Shown in pieces: positions 24,060 to 32,884 of a DNA stretch of 64,000 nucleotides; within the stretch, counting starts at the first letter, position 1; every line of letters starts with the position of its first letter. The notes under the pieces are model-generated. The model searched no databases, was not told the origin of the DNA, and worked only from the letters and a program-made list of their open reading frames with translations. Where the stretch lies: NCBI RefSeq assembly GCF_014648475.1, contig NZ_BMRE01000006.1, positions 62,001 through 126,000 of the forward strand, in the 5' to 3' direction. The position numbers were made by a program, and so were the translations under genes. Source of the DNA: Lentzea flava. Lineage in GTDB: Bacteria; Actinomycetota; Actinomycetes; Mycobacteriales; Pseudonocardiaceae.

Positions 24060-25307
24060 GTGGAGCAACTGACCGCCGCTGACCAGCAGAAGCGCACCGA
24101 CCTGCGCCGGATGAAGCTCGTCGCGACCAGCTTCCTGGTCGGCGCCACGGTCATCTTCTTCGCGACGCACGCGTTCGAGGGCGCGTGGGTCGGCTACGTG
24201 CGAGCCGCCGCCGAAGCGGGCATGGTCGGCGCGCTCGCGGACTGGTTCGCGGTCACGGCCCTGTTCAGGCGCCCTCTCGGCCTGCCGATCCCGCACACGG
24301 CGATCATCCCCACCCGCAAGAACATGTTCGGCAAGACGCTCGGCGACTTCGTGGGCGTCAACTTCCTCAGCCCGGAAGTGGTGCAGGACAAGCTCAGGCG
24401 AGCCGGCATCGCCGAGCGCGCGGGTGCGTGGATCAAGCTGCCGGAGAACGCCGAACGCGTCACCAACGAGCTCGCGAACGTCATCAAGGGCGCGATCACG
24501 GTGCTCAAGGACGAAGAGGTGCAGGCCGTCCTGGAGCACGCGATCGTCAAGCGGGTCACGGCGCAGCCGTGGGGGCCGCCGCTGGGCAAGCTGTTGAACC
24601 AGGTGCTCACCGACGGCGCGCACCACAAGCTCGTCGACCTGATGTGCGACCGGGCCTACGAGTGGGTGCGCGACAACTACGACAAGGTCACCCTGATCGT
24701 CACCGACCGCGCGCCGACGTGGTCGCCCAAGTTCGTCGACTCGCTGCTCGGCGACAAGGTCTACACCGAGCTGGTCAACTTCGCCTGGGCGGTCAAGACC
24801 GACGTCAACCACCCGATGCGGCTCGCGGTGGACCAGTTCCTGCTCGAGTTCTCCACCGACATGCAGAACGACCCGGCCACGATGCAGCGCGCCGAGCAGG
24901 TCAAGCAGCAGGTGATCGAGCACCCCGACGTGCAGAAGCTCATCAACAGCGCATGGGGCACGGCGAAGAAGATGCTGATCGACGCCGCCGAGGACCCGTC
25001 GAGCGAGCTGCGCAAGCGCGTGACGCAGGGGCTGATCACGCTCGGCACGAACCTGACGGACGACGCCGGCCTGCGCGCCAAGGTCGACGGCTGGCTGGAG
25101 CAGGCCGCCGGGTACGTCGTGCAGAACTACCGCGCGGAGATCACCACGCTGATCACGGACACGGTCGAGCGCTGGGACGCCGAGGAGACCTCGCGCAAGA
25201 TCGAACTGCAGGTCGGCAGGGACCTGCAGTTCATCCGCATCAACGGCACGGTGGTCGGCGCGCTCGCCGGCCTCGTGATCTACACCGTGGCCAACGCGCT
25301 GTTCTGA
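24060..25307 (+). CDS. DUF445 family membrane-associated protein
   Basis: About 415 residues from a GTG (24060); an ATG at 24030 is also open. A hydrophobic helix comes first (MKLVATSFLVGATVIFFATHAF). The DUF445 signature follows: GMVGALADWFAVTALFRRPLGLPIPHTAIIPTRK, then GDFVGVNFLSPEVV. A second helix closes the protein (TVVGALAGLVIYTVANALF), so both ends are membrane-anchored with a large helical domain between. The family is widespread and uncharacterised. The 3' end overlaps the convergent CGNR gene by 28 bases. Confidence 0.85.
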   Translation: MEQLTAADQQKRTDLRRMKLVATSFLVGATVIFFATHAFEGAWVGYVRAAAEAGMVGALADWFAVTALFRRPLGLPIPHTAIIPTRKNMFGKTLGDFVGVNFLSPEVVQDKLRRAGIAERAGAWIKLPENAERVTNELANVIKGAITVLKDEEVQAVLEHAIVKRVTAQPWGPPLGKLLNQVLTDGAHHKLVDLMCDRAYEWVRDNYDKVTLIVTDRAPTWSPKFVDSLLGDKVYTELVNFAWAVKTDVNHPMRLAVDQFLLEFSTDMQNDPATMQRAEQVKQQVIEHPDVQKLINSAWGTAKKMLIDAAEDPSSELRKRVTQGLITLGTNLTDDAGLRAKVDGWLEQAAGYVVQNYRAEITTLITDTVERWDAEETSRKIELQVGRDLQFIRINGTVVGALAGLVIYTVANALF

Positions 25308-25777
25308 GACACGTTCTGGGCACGCGTTCGTTTTCGGAACGTCCTGGCCTTCTCGCGGTTGCCGCACACCTGCATCGAGCACCAGGTGCGCGAGCGGTTG
25401 CGCGAGCGGTCGAAGAACGCACGCAGGCAGTCGTCGGCCGGACAGATCTTGAAGCGTTCCCAGGACCCCAGCACGGCGAGCCGCGCGGACGCCGCGAGCA
25501 CGGCACCCAGCGCGTCCGAGCTGGACAACACGGGGACACCGTCGGTCAGCTCGATGTGGACGACTCCCGCGGCGGTCTGGGGGCCTGACGACCCCTCGAT
25601 CGACGACCGCAGTGCCGCCCGCGCGGCGCGCGCCTGTGCGATTTCCCCGCTCCGCCCGAGGCCGCGTTCGGTCACCCACGTGCGCCAGGAGGCTTCACTG
25701 TCCAGTACGTGTCGAGTGTTCAGGAAGTCGAGCAGCAGCTCGACGTCGTGATCCCAGCCGACAGTCAGACCAGTCAC
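25280..25777 (-). CDS. CGNR zinc-finger stress-response type regulator (ABATE domain)
   Basis: 165 residues from a GTG (25777) preceded by GGTGGGG. The N-terminal half (VELLLDFLNTRHV, VLAASARLAVL) is the ABATE-like domain. The C-terminal zinc finger is KICPADDCLRAFFDRSRNRSRTWCSMQVCGNREKARTFRKR, with Cys pairs around the diagnostic CGNR. These are putative nucleic-acid-binding transcription factors in actinomycetes. The promoter probably lies in the 86 bases shared with the divergent padR gene. Confidence 0.85.
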   Translation of the reverse strand: MTGLTVGWDHDVELLLDFLNTRHVLDSEASWRTWVTERGLGRSGEIAQARAARAALRSSIEGSSGPQTAAGVVHIELTDGVPVLSSSDALGAVLAASARLAVLGSWERFKICPADDCLRAFFDRSRNRSRTWCSMQVCGNREKARTFRKRTRAQNVSQNSALATV

Positions 25778-25825
25778 CCCACCACTGTAGGCGCCACGGC
25801 GGTTGTGCGTCAGGGCATCCGATGA

Positions 25826-25856
25826 ATACACCCGGTGTATACACGGTGTGTATAGT
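25826..25856 (+). promoter_or_regulatory. padR promoter with two overlapping palindromes
   Basis: ATACACCCGGTGTAT (25826-25840) and ATACACGGTGTGTAT (25839-25853) share two bases, giving two half-overlapping 15-base palindromes. TATAGT (25851-25856) lies seven bases before the padR ATG, so transcription would start at or just before the start codon and the message would be leaderless. PadR bound here would block its own promoter. Confidence 0.75.
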
Positions 25857-25863
25857 GCTTCCC

Positions 25864-26388
25864 ATGTCGATCGGACACGCACTGTTGGGCCTGCTAGAGA
25901 GCGGTCCAAGGCACGGATACGACCTCAAGCGCGCCTACGACGAGCGCTTCGGTCAGGACCGGCCGTTGCACTACGGGCAGGTGTACTCGACCCTGTCGCG
26001 GCTGCTGAAGAACGGTCTCGTGACCGAGGCGGGCGTCGAGGCGGGTGAGGGTCCTGAGCGCAAGCGGTACGCGATCACGGATGCCGGGGTCACCGATGTG
26101 GAGCGCTGGCTGAGCACCCCGGAGAAGCCGGAGCCGTACCTGCAGAACACGCTCTACGCGAAGGTGGTGCTGGCCCTGCTGTCCGGCCGCAGCGCCACGG
26201 AGGTGCTCGACACGCAACGCGCGGCGCACCTCGCCACGATGCGCGAGCTGACCAGGCGCAAGGTCGACGGCGACCTCGCCGACCAGCTCATCTGCGACTT
26301 CGCCCTGTTCCACCTCGAAGCCGACCTGCGGTGGCTCGAACTGACCGCCGCCCGTGTCGACCAGCTGGCCGAGGAGGTCACGCGATGA
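25864..26388 (+). CDS. PadR-family transcriptional regulator
   Basis: 174 residues. The winged-helix domain MSIGHALLGLLESGPRHGYDLKRAYDERFG...LHYGQVYSTLSRLLKNGLV...ERKRYAITDAG is classical PadR. The C-terminal helical dimerisation domain (about 95-174) matches the Vir_Act_alpha_C type. It lies first in a three-gene operon with an ABC ATPase (ATGA overlap) and a FtsX-like permease (GTGA overlap). Regulators of this arrangement usually repress an exporter until a drug or peptide binds. Overlapping palindromes upstream indicate autoregulation. Confidence 0.92.
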   Translation: MSIGHALLGLLESGPRHGYDLKRAYDERFGQDRPLHYGQVYSTLSRLLKNGLVTEAGVEAGEGPERKRYAITDAGVTDVERWLSTPEKPEPYLQNTLYAKVVLALLSGRSATEVLDTQRAAHLATMRELTRRKVDGDLADQLICDFALFHLEADLRWLELTAARVDQLAEEVTR

Positions 26389-27059
26389 GCCTGTTGAGGG
26401 CAGAAGGCCTCACCAAGTCGTTCGGCAAGACGCACGCGCTCGAGGGCGCGGGCATCACGATCCGCGCGGGCGAGGTCGTGGCGGTGATGGGGCCGTCCGG
26501 CTCCGGCAAGTCGACGCTGCTGCACTGCCTCGCCGGGATCCTGCCGCCCGACAGCGGCACGGTGCACTACGGCGACCGTGAGCTGACTGCGATGAACGAC
26601 GGCGAGCGCAGCGAACTGCGGCGCACCGAGTTCGGGTTCGTCTTCCAGTTCGGTCAGCTCGTGCCGGAGCTGACCTGCCTGGAGAACGTCGCGCTGCCGT
26701 TGCGCCTGAGCGGCATGAAGCGCAAGGACGCCGAACGCGCCGCGCGGGACTGGCTCGGCCGGCTGGAGGTCGACGGGGTCGCTGACCAGCGTCCCGGTGA
26801 GACCTCGGGTGGTCAGGGCCAACGCGTCGCCGTGGCCCGCGCCCTGGTCACCGGGCCGAAGGTGATCTTCGCCGACGAACCGACCGGCGCGCTCGACTCG
26901 CTCAACGGCGAACGCGTCATGCACCTGCTCACGACCGCGGCCCGCGAAACGGGTGCCGCCGTCGTGCTCGTCACGCACGAACCGCGCGTCGCCGCCTACT
27001 CCGACCGCGAGGTCGTGGTGCGCGACGGCCGTTCGCGTGACGTGGAGTTCGCCCGGTGA
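26385..27059 (+). CDS. ABC transporter ATPase (MacB/LolD type)
   Basis: 224 residues, one nucleotide-binding domain. It has Walker A GPSGSGKST, a Q-loop in FGFVFQFGQLVPELT, the signature TSGGQGQRVAVARAL (first residue Thr rather than Leu), Walker B VIFADEPTGALDS and the switch His in VLVTHEPRV. The LVPELTCLENV pattern is typical of ATPases that pair with FtsX-like permeases for lipid, peptide or antibiotic efflux. The ATG is inside the padR stop (ATGA) and the stop overlaps the permease start. Confidence 0.93.
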   Translation: MSLLRAEGLTKSFGKTHALEGAGITIRAGEVVAVMGPSGSGKSTLLHCLAGILPPDSGTVHYGDRELTAMNDGERSELRRTEFGFVFQFGQLVPELTCLENVALPLRLSGMKRKDAERAARDWLGRLEVDGVADQRPGETSGGQGQRVAVARALVTGPKVIFADEPTGALDSLNGERVMHLLTTAARETGAAVVLVTHEPRVAAYSDREVVVRDGRSRDVEFAR

Positions 27060-29290
27060 AGCGGGTGATCAGCGACCTCGCCCTCGGCGTCCGGCTGGCT
27101 GTCGGGGGCAGCCGGAAGTCCTGGGCGAGGCTCGCTCTGCAAGGCGTCGGCATCGGGCTCGGCGTCGCGTTGCTGCTGTTCGCCGCGTCGCTGCCGAGCG
27201 TGATCGACGCGCGAACCGACCGGCAGGCCGCGCGCGAAATCGTGGCCGAGGGCAACGGTCCGGCACCGCTGCTGGCCGAGCACCAGAGCCACGCGTTCCG
27301 TTCCGACTACGCCACCGGGTACTACCTCAAGGCTCTGACGCCGGATGCTCCGGTGCCGCCGGGCATCGACCGGGTGCCGGGCGACGGCGAGATCTTCCTC
27401 TCGCCCGCGCTCGCGAGGCTGCTCGACTCACCCCGCGGCGAGCTGCTCAGGCCGCGCTTCCCGCAGAAGGTCGTCGGCACGATCAGCCAGGCCGGCCTGC
27501 AGAACCCGAACGAGCTCACGTTCTACGCCGGCAGCGCGGACATCAGGGAGGACGACAACGCCGTCCACGGCTGGGGAGTCGCGCGGCAGGGCGGCGGGAT
27601 GCACCCGGTGCTGTGGCTGCTCAGCGTCGTCGGCCTGGTGGTGCTGCTGTTCCCCGTGCTGGTCTTCGTCGGGGTCGCCACGAGGCTCGCCGCGGCCCAG
27701 CGCGACCGCAGGCTCGCGGCGTTGCGGCTGGTCGGCGCGGCCGCGAGCCGGGTGCGGCTGATCGCGTCCGGTGAGTCGCTGGCCGGCGCGCTGGCGGGGC
27801 TCGTGGTCGGGTTCGGGATCTTCTTCGGGGTCCGGCCGTTCGTCGACCGGATCTCCATCAACGAGCTGTCGGCCTTCCCGAGCGAGGTCATGCCGACGCC
27901 GGCGCTGACGCTCACCGTGATCGTGGCGGTGCCGGTGCTCGCGGTCGTCACGTCGCTGCTGGCGATGCGCCGCACGATCATCGAGCCGCTGGGCGTGGTG
28001 CGGGACCAGAAGCCGGTGCGCCGCCGGGTGTGGTGGCGGCTCGTGCCCGTGGTGGCCGGTGTCGCGCTGCTCGTCAGCCAGATCGGCAAGATCACCCAGA
28101 CGGAGAAGCCCAACCAGTGGCCCGTCGTGTTCGGCATCGTGCTGCTGATGCTCGGCATCCCGGTGCTGCTGCCGTGGCTGGTGGAACGGGTCGTGTTCCT
28201 GATGAAGGGCCGCACACCGGCGTTGCAACTCGCCGTGCGCTGGTTGCAGCTCGACAGCGGCACGGCGGCTCGCGTCGTCGGTGGTGTCGCGGTCGTGCTC
28301 GCGGGCACCGTGACGCTGCAGATGATGCTCGCCGGCGTCGAGCAGGAGGTGCAGGCCAAGGAGAAGAAGCAGGCCGCCTTCCACTACCTGAGCGTCAAAC
28401 CGCGGCAGGGTGCCGACACGAACGGCATCGCCGCGGCGCTCGAGAAGGGCAGGGGTGTGACCGCCCTGCACCGGGTCGAGCAGGCCTGGGGACAGCTCGA
28501 CAGCGGCGGTTACGTGACGCTCAACATCGCCCCGTGCGCCGCGCTGACCAAACAGGCGACCATCCCGAACTGCACGGACGGCAAGGCCTACTCGGTGCGG
28601 GAGTCCACCGGGCTGCCGGCCGCCCAGGCCGGTGACGTCGTGACGTTCCGGCACTCGGGCGAGAGGTGGACCGTGCCCGCGGTCGAGGTGATCGAGGGAA
28701 CGGGCAGCATCCCCGGCCTCCTCATCACCCCGGCGGCCGCACGTGGCCTGGTGCCGTTCGGCACGGAGGTCTTCGTCGAGCTCGACCCCGCGGTGCCCGA
28801 TGCGGCCGAGCACGCGCGCAACGCCATGGCGGGCTACTCGTGGCAGGTGTACAGCTACTTCGGCGGCCAGGACGACACCGACGAGGCGGAACGGGTGTTC
28901 GGCGTGGTCCGTCGCGCGCTGCTGGCCGGCTCGCTGCTCACCCTGCTGGTCGCGGCGGCGTCACTGCTGGTCGTGGCGCTGGAGCAGGTCAGGGAACGCC
29001 GTCGGCCGCTCGCCGTGATGGCCGCGAGCGGGGTGCCGCGCGGCACGCTGGCCCGGTCGTTGCTGTGGCAGAACGCGGTGCCGCTGGCGATCTCCACCGC
29101 GGTGTCGCTCGCGACCGGCATCGGCCTGGGCGTGCTGGTGATCCGCGTGATCGGGGCCGAGGTCGCCTTCGACTGGGCGGGCATCGGCCTCATCACGGGG
29201 ATCGTGGTGGGCCTGACGTTCGCGGTCACTGCTCTGACGTTGCCTTCGCTGAGAAGGGCGACCGGAGCACTTGGCCTGCGGACCGAGTAG
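27056..29290 (+). CDS. FtsX-like ABC transporter permease
   Basis: 744 residues. A transmembrane helix near residues 24-44 is followed by an extracytoplasmic region and two FtsX-type helix bundles (about 185-290 and about 620-740), each with small-residue-rich helices and Arg-rich loops (LAAAQRDRRLAALRLVGAA and ERRRPLAVMAASGVPRGTLAR). Additional helices lie near 325-420, where ten or so segments can be counted in total. It forms a dimer or pseudo-dimer with the preceding ATPase as a mechanotransmission-type exporter. The 3' end overlaps the convergent NACHT gene by 65 bases. Confidence 0.88.
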   Translation: MKRVISDLALGVRLAVGGSRKSWARLALQGVGIGLGVALLLFAASLPSVIDARTDRQAAREIVAEGNGPAPLLAEHQSHAFRSDYATGYYLKALTPDAPVPPGIDRVPGDGEIFLSPALARLLDSPRGELLRPRFPQKVVGTISQAGLQNPNELTFYAGSADIREDDNAVHGWGVARQGGGMHPVLWLLSVVGLVVLLFPVLVFVGVATRLAAAQRDRRLAALRLVGAAASRVRLIASGESLAGALAGLVVGFGIFFGVRPFVDRISINELSAFPSEVMPTPALTLTVIVAVPVLAVVTSLLAMRRTIIEPLGVVRDQKPVRRRVWWRLVPVVAGVALLVSQIGKITQTEKPNQWPVVFGIVLLMLGIPVLLPWLVERVVFLMKGRTPALQLAVRWLQLDSGTAARVVGGVAVVLAGTVTLQMMLAGVEQEVQAKEKKQAAFHYLSVKPRQGADTNGIAAALEKGRGVTALHRVEQAWGQLDSGGYVTLNIAPCAALTKQATIPNCTDGKAYSVRESTGLPAAQAGDVVTFRHSGERWTVPAVEVIEGTGSIPGLLITPAAARGLVPFGTEVFVELDPAVPDAAEHARNAMAGYSWQVYSYFGGQDDTDEAERVFGVVRRALLAGSLLTLLVAAASLLVVALEQVRERRRPLAVMAASGVPRGTLARSLLWQNAVPLAISTAVSLATGIGLGVLVIRVIGAEVAFDWAGIGLITGIVVGLTFAVTALTLPSLRRATGALGLRTE

Positions 29291-31244
29291 TCACCTCGTG
29301 CTCTGCCAGGCGGTCCTGCACCAGTCCGTGCCGGAACTGGTAGCAGGCGCCCGCCCGGCAGAGCACGCCGAGCTTGCGCGAGTCCTCCAGGAAGACCATC
29401 AGCTCCCAGGGCAGCTTTCCGCGCAATGCCAGCCAGATTCGCGCCACGGTGAACCACCACCAGCGCAGGTGCAGCACGGCCAGCGCGAACCCCAGCATCA
29501 GCCCGGACGCGAGCCCGAGCCCGACCATGCCCGACTGCCCGGGGCCGAACACCAGCGCCGCCGCCGAGCCGAAGACCACGGCCAGGGTGAGGGATCCGGT
29601 CCAGACCGCGATCCGGTCGCGCGCCATCGTCCACTGAGGACTGGAGGCTTGCGAGAGCTCAGCGGAGCTCGACAGGGCGAACCGCAGCGCGACCGCCACG
29701 GCGAGCCCGAGACCGACCACGAGGCCGGCGGAAAGCCCGTACAGCGCACCGAAAACCAGGCCGGCGGCGAGTCCGAGGACACCCGGTACGAGCAGGAGGC
29801 TGCGCCAGATCCCCAGGCGCGGCTTGGCTTTGCGTTCCTGCGACGCGCTGAGCGCCGCCGCACCGACACCGATGCCCGCGACCAGGCCGGTGATCGGGGC
29901 GAGTGACGGCGTGATCGAGTACGCCATCAGCCAGGCCACGCCGAACCCGCCGATCGCACCCAGCACCAGCGCGCCGAGCAGCGCGAGCCACGTGTTGCCG
30001 ACCGAGCGGCGCAGCTCCCACCAGGCCAGCTCGCGGATGCCGCGGTCGCGCATCTCGTGGGCGAGGAACTCCAGCCACCGGCGGGCCCTGTCGCGTGGCC
30101 AGACCTGCGTGGCCCTGGCGTGGTGCGCGAACGCCCTGTTGCCGAACGCCCGCGACACCAGCTCGTCGCAGAGGTGGTCGGAGATCGCCCGCGCGTCCGG
30201 GAAGCGGCCGCGGTCGAGCAGTTCGGTCGGCTCGGCCTCGCTGTCCGCGTAGACCATGCTGGCGAGCCACATCGTCAACGGCGTGGAGAGCGCGTCGGCG
30301 AGCCTGCCGTCCGGTTCCTCCCGCAGCTGGATGAACACCGGCTCCCACCGGGCCGCACCCACGGTGTCCGCGCTGGCCCGCAGGTAGGCGGCCACCTCCT
30401 CCAGGTCGAGCGGGGCCATCTCGACGACGTCGGCGCCGGGCAGCGGACCGGCGACGTGCACCGCCTGCTCGTACTCGGCGGTGCGGCAGGTCAGCACCAG
30501 CGGGCGGCTCGCGGGGAACGCCCTCGCGATGCGGGCGAGAGCGTCCGCGCGCTGGTGGCCGGGGATGTCGTCCAGGCCGTCCAGCACGGGCAGCACGCGT
30601 TGCTGCTCGACCAGAAGATCACCGGCGTAGCTGCCGTACAGCTCGGTGTTGCGCAACGCCGGGTGGTCCTCGTACAGCCTGCGGGTGAGCCACGTGCGGA
30701 TGTCCTCGACCGCCGGGTTCCACGTCGACAGCGGCAGCAGCACCGGCACCATGCCGCCGTCGTAGCGGTCCAGCAGGCCGCACGTCAGCAGCATCGCGAC
30801 GGTCGTCTTGCCGGTGCCGGCCTCGCCGAGCAGCACCATCCTGCGGTTGATCTGCCGTTCGAACGCGCCGACGACCGCGTCACTGCGCCCTGGCGGCGCG
30901 TCCGGTTCGTCGCTCACGTCCAGCTCGGGGGCGGTCCAGTGCAGATCGAGCACGTCGGGGTCGGTGAGGCCGCGTGAGCGCACCTCCTCGTTCCACTGCG
31001 CGTGCAGGCCGATCGCGAGCGCCCTGCACGCGGCGTCGAGGTGCTCGTCAGTGCTCAGCTCGGCGTTGTGCCTGCGGCGGACCCACGGGTCGAGTAAAGC
31101 CAGGAAGCCCAGGAACGCCAGCGCGAGGACGATCAGCCACACGTGCGGGTTGATGCCGTGGTCGGTCACGAACAGGCCGGCCGCGGTGAGCAACGCGGTC
31201 AGCACGCAACCGGTCAGCAGTGCCTGCTGACGGAATCTGGACAT
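29226..31244 (-). CDS. Membrane-anchored NACHT-domain STAND NTPase
   Basis: About 672 residues from the ATG at 31244; ATGs at 31256 and 31253 are also possible. Two N-terminal hydrophobic helices (about residues 8-52) precede a NACHT NTPase: Walker A GEAGTGKTT (140-148), Walker B LPVLDGLDDI (218-227) and VLTCRTAEY. After a helical region the C-terminal 280 residues contain six or more membrane helices instead of the usual LRR, TPR or WD repeats. NACHT proteins act as nucleotide-switched sensors and many are phage-defence proteins. Here the effector may be the membrane part itself. Stand-alone gene; neighbours are a permease and a methyltransferase. Confidence 0.85.
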   Translation of the reverse strand: MSRFRQQALLTGCVLTALLTAAGLFVTDHGINPHVWLIVLALAFLGFLALLDPWVRRRHNAELSTDEHLDAACRALAIGLHAQWNEEVRSRGLTDPDVLDLHWTAPELDVSDEPDAPPGRSDAVVGAFERQINRRMVLLGEAGTGKTTVAMLLTCGLLDRYDGGMVPVLLPLSTWNPAVEDIRTWLTRRLYEDHPALRNTELYGSYAGDLLVEQQRVLPVLDGLDDIPGHQRADALARIARAFPASRPLVLTCRTAEYEQAVHVAGPLPGADVVEMAPLDLEEVAAYLRASADTVGAARWEPVFIQLREEPDGRLADALSTPLTMWLASMVYADSEAEPTELLDRGRFPDARAISDHLCDELVSRAFGNRAFAHHARATQVWPRDRARRWLEFLAHEMRDRGIRELAWWELRRSVGNTWLALLGALVLGAIGGFGVAWLMAYSITPSLAPITGLVAGIGVGAAALSASQERKAKPRLGIWRSLLLVPGVLGLAAGLVFGALYGLSAGLVVGLGLAVAVALRFALSSSAELSQASSPQWTMARDRIAVWTGSLTLAVVFGSAAALVFGPGQSGMVGLGLASGLMLGFALAVLHLRWWWFTVARIWLALRGKLPWELMVFLEDSRKLGVLCRAGACYQFRHGLVQDRLAEHEVTTRSAGQVLRSPFSAKATSEQ

Positions 31245-31315
31245 GCGTCGCATCATGACGCACCGCATCCGCCCGGTGTCGATTCAGTGACCCGTGTCGT
31301 GACGTTCGTTCATGA

Positions 31316-32383
31316 TCACAGCTGCCACCTGTGGTCGTTCAGCGTCAGGAACTGGCCGCCGCGCCCGACCGTGATCCCGAAGTGGTGCCTGCGGGGCTTG
31401 CCCAGCGCGTGCCACTCGACGACGGCCTGTTCGGCGAGGTCCCACAGGTGGCGAGGGCCTGCCTGGTCGACGTGCGAGCCGTGGTGGTGCACCCACGAAC
31501 CGTCCGGGTGGGCGAGCCAGTCGTTGCCCGCGACGACGCCGGGCAGCGCGATGCCGGCGAAGAACTCGAACGGGCTGGCCGGGTCGACCACGGTGTTCAG
31601 CGGCAACGTCGTGGCGCGGCGGTCGAACGTGCCGGAACCCGCGAGCGCCGGAGGGCGGGCGTGCGCGCGCAAGGGCATGAAACGTCCGTCTTCGATGAGC
31701 ACGCGTCCCTCGCCGGTGCCGTCGCCGTTCGACTCGATCTTGACCAGGCCCGCGCCGATGGGGCGGTGCAGCGTGGTGACGACCAGGCCTCCCGGCCGCG
31801 TCTGCTCCAGCCAGGCGGTCGGGATGGTCGAGACGGAGCACGTCGCCAGCAAGCGGTCGTACGGCGCGCGCTCCGGATGGCCGAGCGCGCCGTCGCCCGT
31901 GACGCACGTCGGGAAGAAACCGTTGCGCAGCAGGTGTTCCCGCGCCCGCCGGGAGATGTTCGGGTCGACGTCGATCGTGGTGACGTTCGCGTCACCCACG
32001 ACGTGGCAGAGGAGAGCCGCGTTGTAGCCGGTGCCGGTGCCCACCTCGAGCACCGACTGTCCGTTGTGGACCTCCAGTGCCTCCAGCATGATCGCCATGA
32101 TCGTGGGCATGCTCGACGAGCAGGTCGGTGTGCCGCCGGTCACCGTGTCGTCGCCGTCGAACTGGGTAACCCACACCCGGTCGGCGTAGACGAGTTTCAG
32201 CCAGTCCGGGTGCTTCGCGGTGATCAGTTCCCAGTCGCCGCTGTGCAGCTGGCGGTAGAAGCGGGGCAGGAACTCGTGCCTCGGAACCGTGCGGAAAGCC
32301 TTGAGCCACTTGGAATCGCGCAGCACACCGTCACCGAGCAGGTGGTCCGCCAGCTCGGCGCGCAGGGCCCCGGCGTCGTCCAT
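31316..32383 (-). CDS. PIMT-like SAM-dependent methyltransferase
   Basis: 355 residues from the ATG at 32383. It begins with the PIMT-type lid FRTVPRHEFLPRFY and then SSSMPTIMAIMLEAL. The SAM-binding motif I is VLEVGTGTGYNAALL, followed by TTIDVDPNISRRAREHL. The C-terminal 120 residues extend beyond ordinary protein-L-isoaspartate methyltransferases (about 210 residues). Long PIMT-like enzymes of this kind are frequent in actinomycetes, where relatives act in maturation of ribosomal peptides that carry isoaspartate. No precursor peptide or ATP-grasp gene is visible here, so it may act in protein repair or be an orphan. Confidence 0.8.
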   Translation of the reverse strand: MDDAGALRAELADHLLGDGVLRDSKWLKAFRTVPRHEFLPRFYRQLHSGDWELITAKHPDWLKLVYADRVWVTQFDGDDTVTGGTPTCSSSMPTIMAIMLEALEVHNGQSVLEVGTGTGYNAALLCHVVGDANVTTIDVDPNISRRAREHLLRNGFFPTCVTGDGALGHPERAPYDRLLATCSVSTIPTAWLEQTRPGGLVVTTLHRPIGAGLVKIESNGDGTGEGRVLIEDGRFMPLRAHARPPALAGSGTFDRRATTLPLNTVVDPASPFEFFAGIALPGVVAGNDWLAHPDGSWVHHHGSHVDQAGPRHLWDLAEQAVVEWHALGKPRRHHFGITVGRGGQFLTLNDHRWQL

Positions 32384-32501
32384 GTCACCCACAACGGTAT
32401 CCCTGTGGCGGAGCACACGCAGCGGTTGCTAGCAGGGTGCTTGCAATAGTTAGCACTCAGGTCTAACGTTGTTGGTGGCACGAGGAACGGGAGCGGGAAC
32501 A

Positions 32502-32879
32502 GTGGACAAGTCCATCGACAAAGCAGTCGCGGACCTCGGCCGCAACATCGGTGAGTACATCCGCGAGCAACGCAACAACGCCAAGATCTCCTTGCGGGAA
32601 CTGGCGAAGCAGGCGGGTGTCTCCAACCCATACCTCAGCCAGATCGAGCGAGGACTGCGCAAGCCCAGTGCGGAGATCCTTCAGCAGATCGCCAAGGGGC
32701 TGCGCATCTCGGCCGAGGTCCTCTACGTCGAGGCCGGGATCCTCCAGCAGCGCGAAGGCGGTGCGTTGGCGGACGCCATCGTCGCCGCGACCGATCTGAC
32801 CGAGCGGCAGAAGCAGGTGCTGCTCGACGTTTACGAATCTTTCAGGCGGGAGAACGCCGCCAAGAACAAGGAGGAGTGA
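32502..32879 (+). CDS. XRE-family transcriptional regulator upstream of hbhA
   Basis: 125 residues from a GTG (32502). The HTH spans about residues 15-70: IGEYIREQRNNAKISLRELAKQAGVSNPYLSQIERGLRKPSAEILQQIAKGL, with a C-terminal helical tail ending in Lys/Glu. It matches the mycobacterial regulator next to hbhA (Rv0474). It probably controls its own operon with the heparin-binding hemagglutinin homologue five bases downstream. Confidence 0.9.
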   Translation: MDKSIDKAVADLGRNIGEYIREQRNNAKISLRELAKQAGVSNPYLSQIERGLRKPSAEILQQIAKGLRISAEVLYVEAGILQQREGGALADAIVAATDLTERQKQVLLDVYESFRRENAAKNKEE

Positions 32880-32884
32880 TCTCC

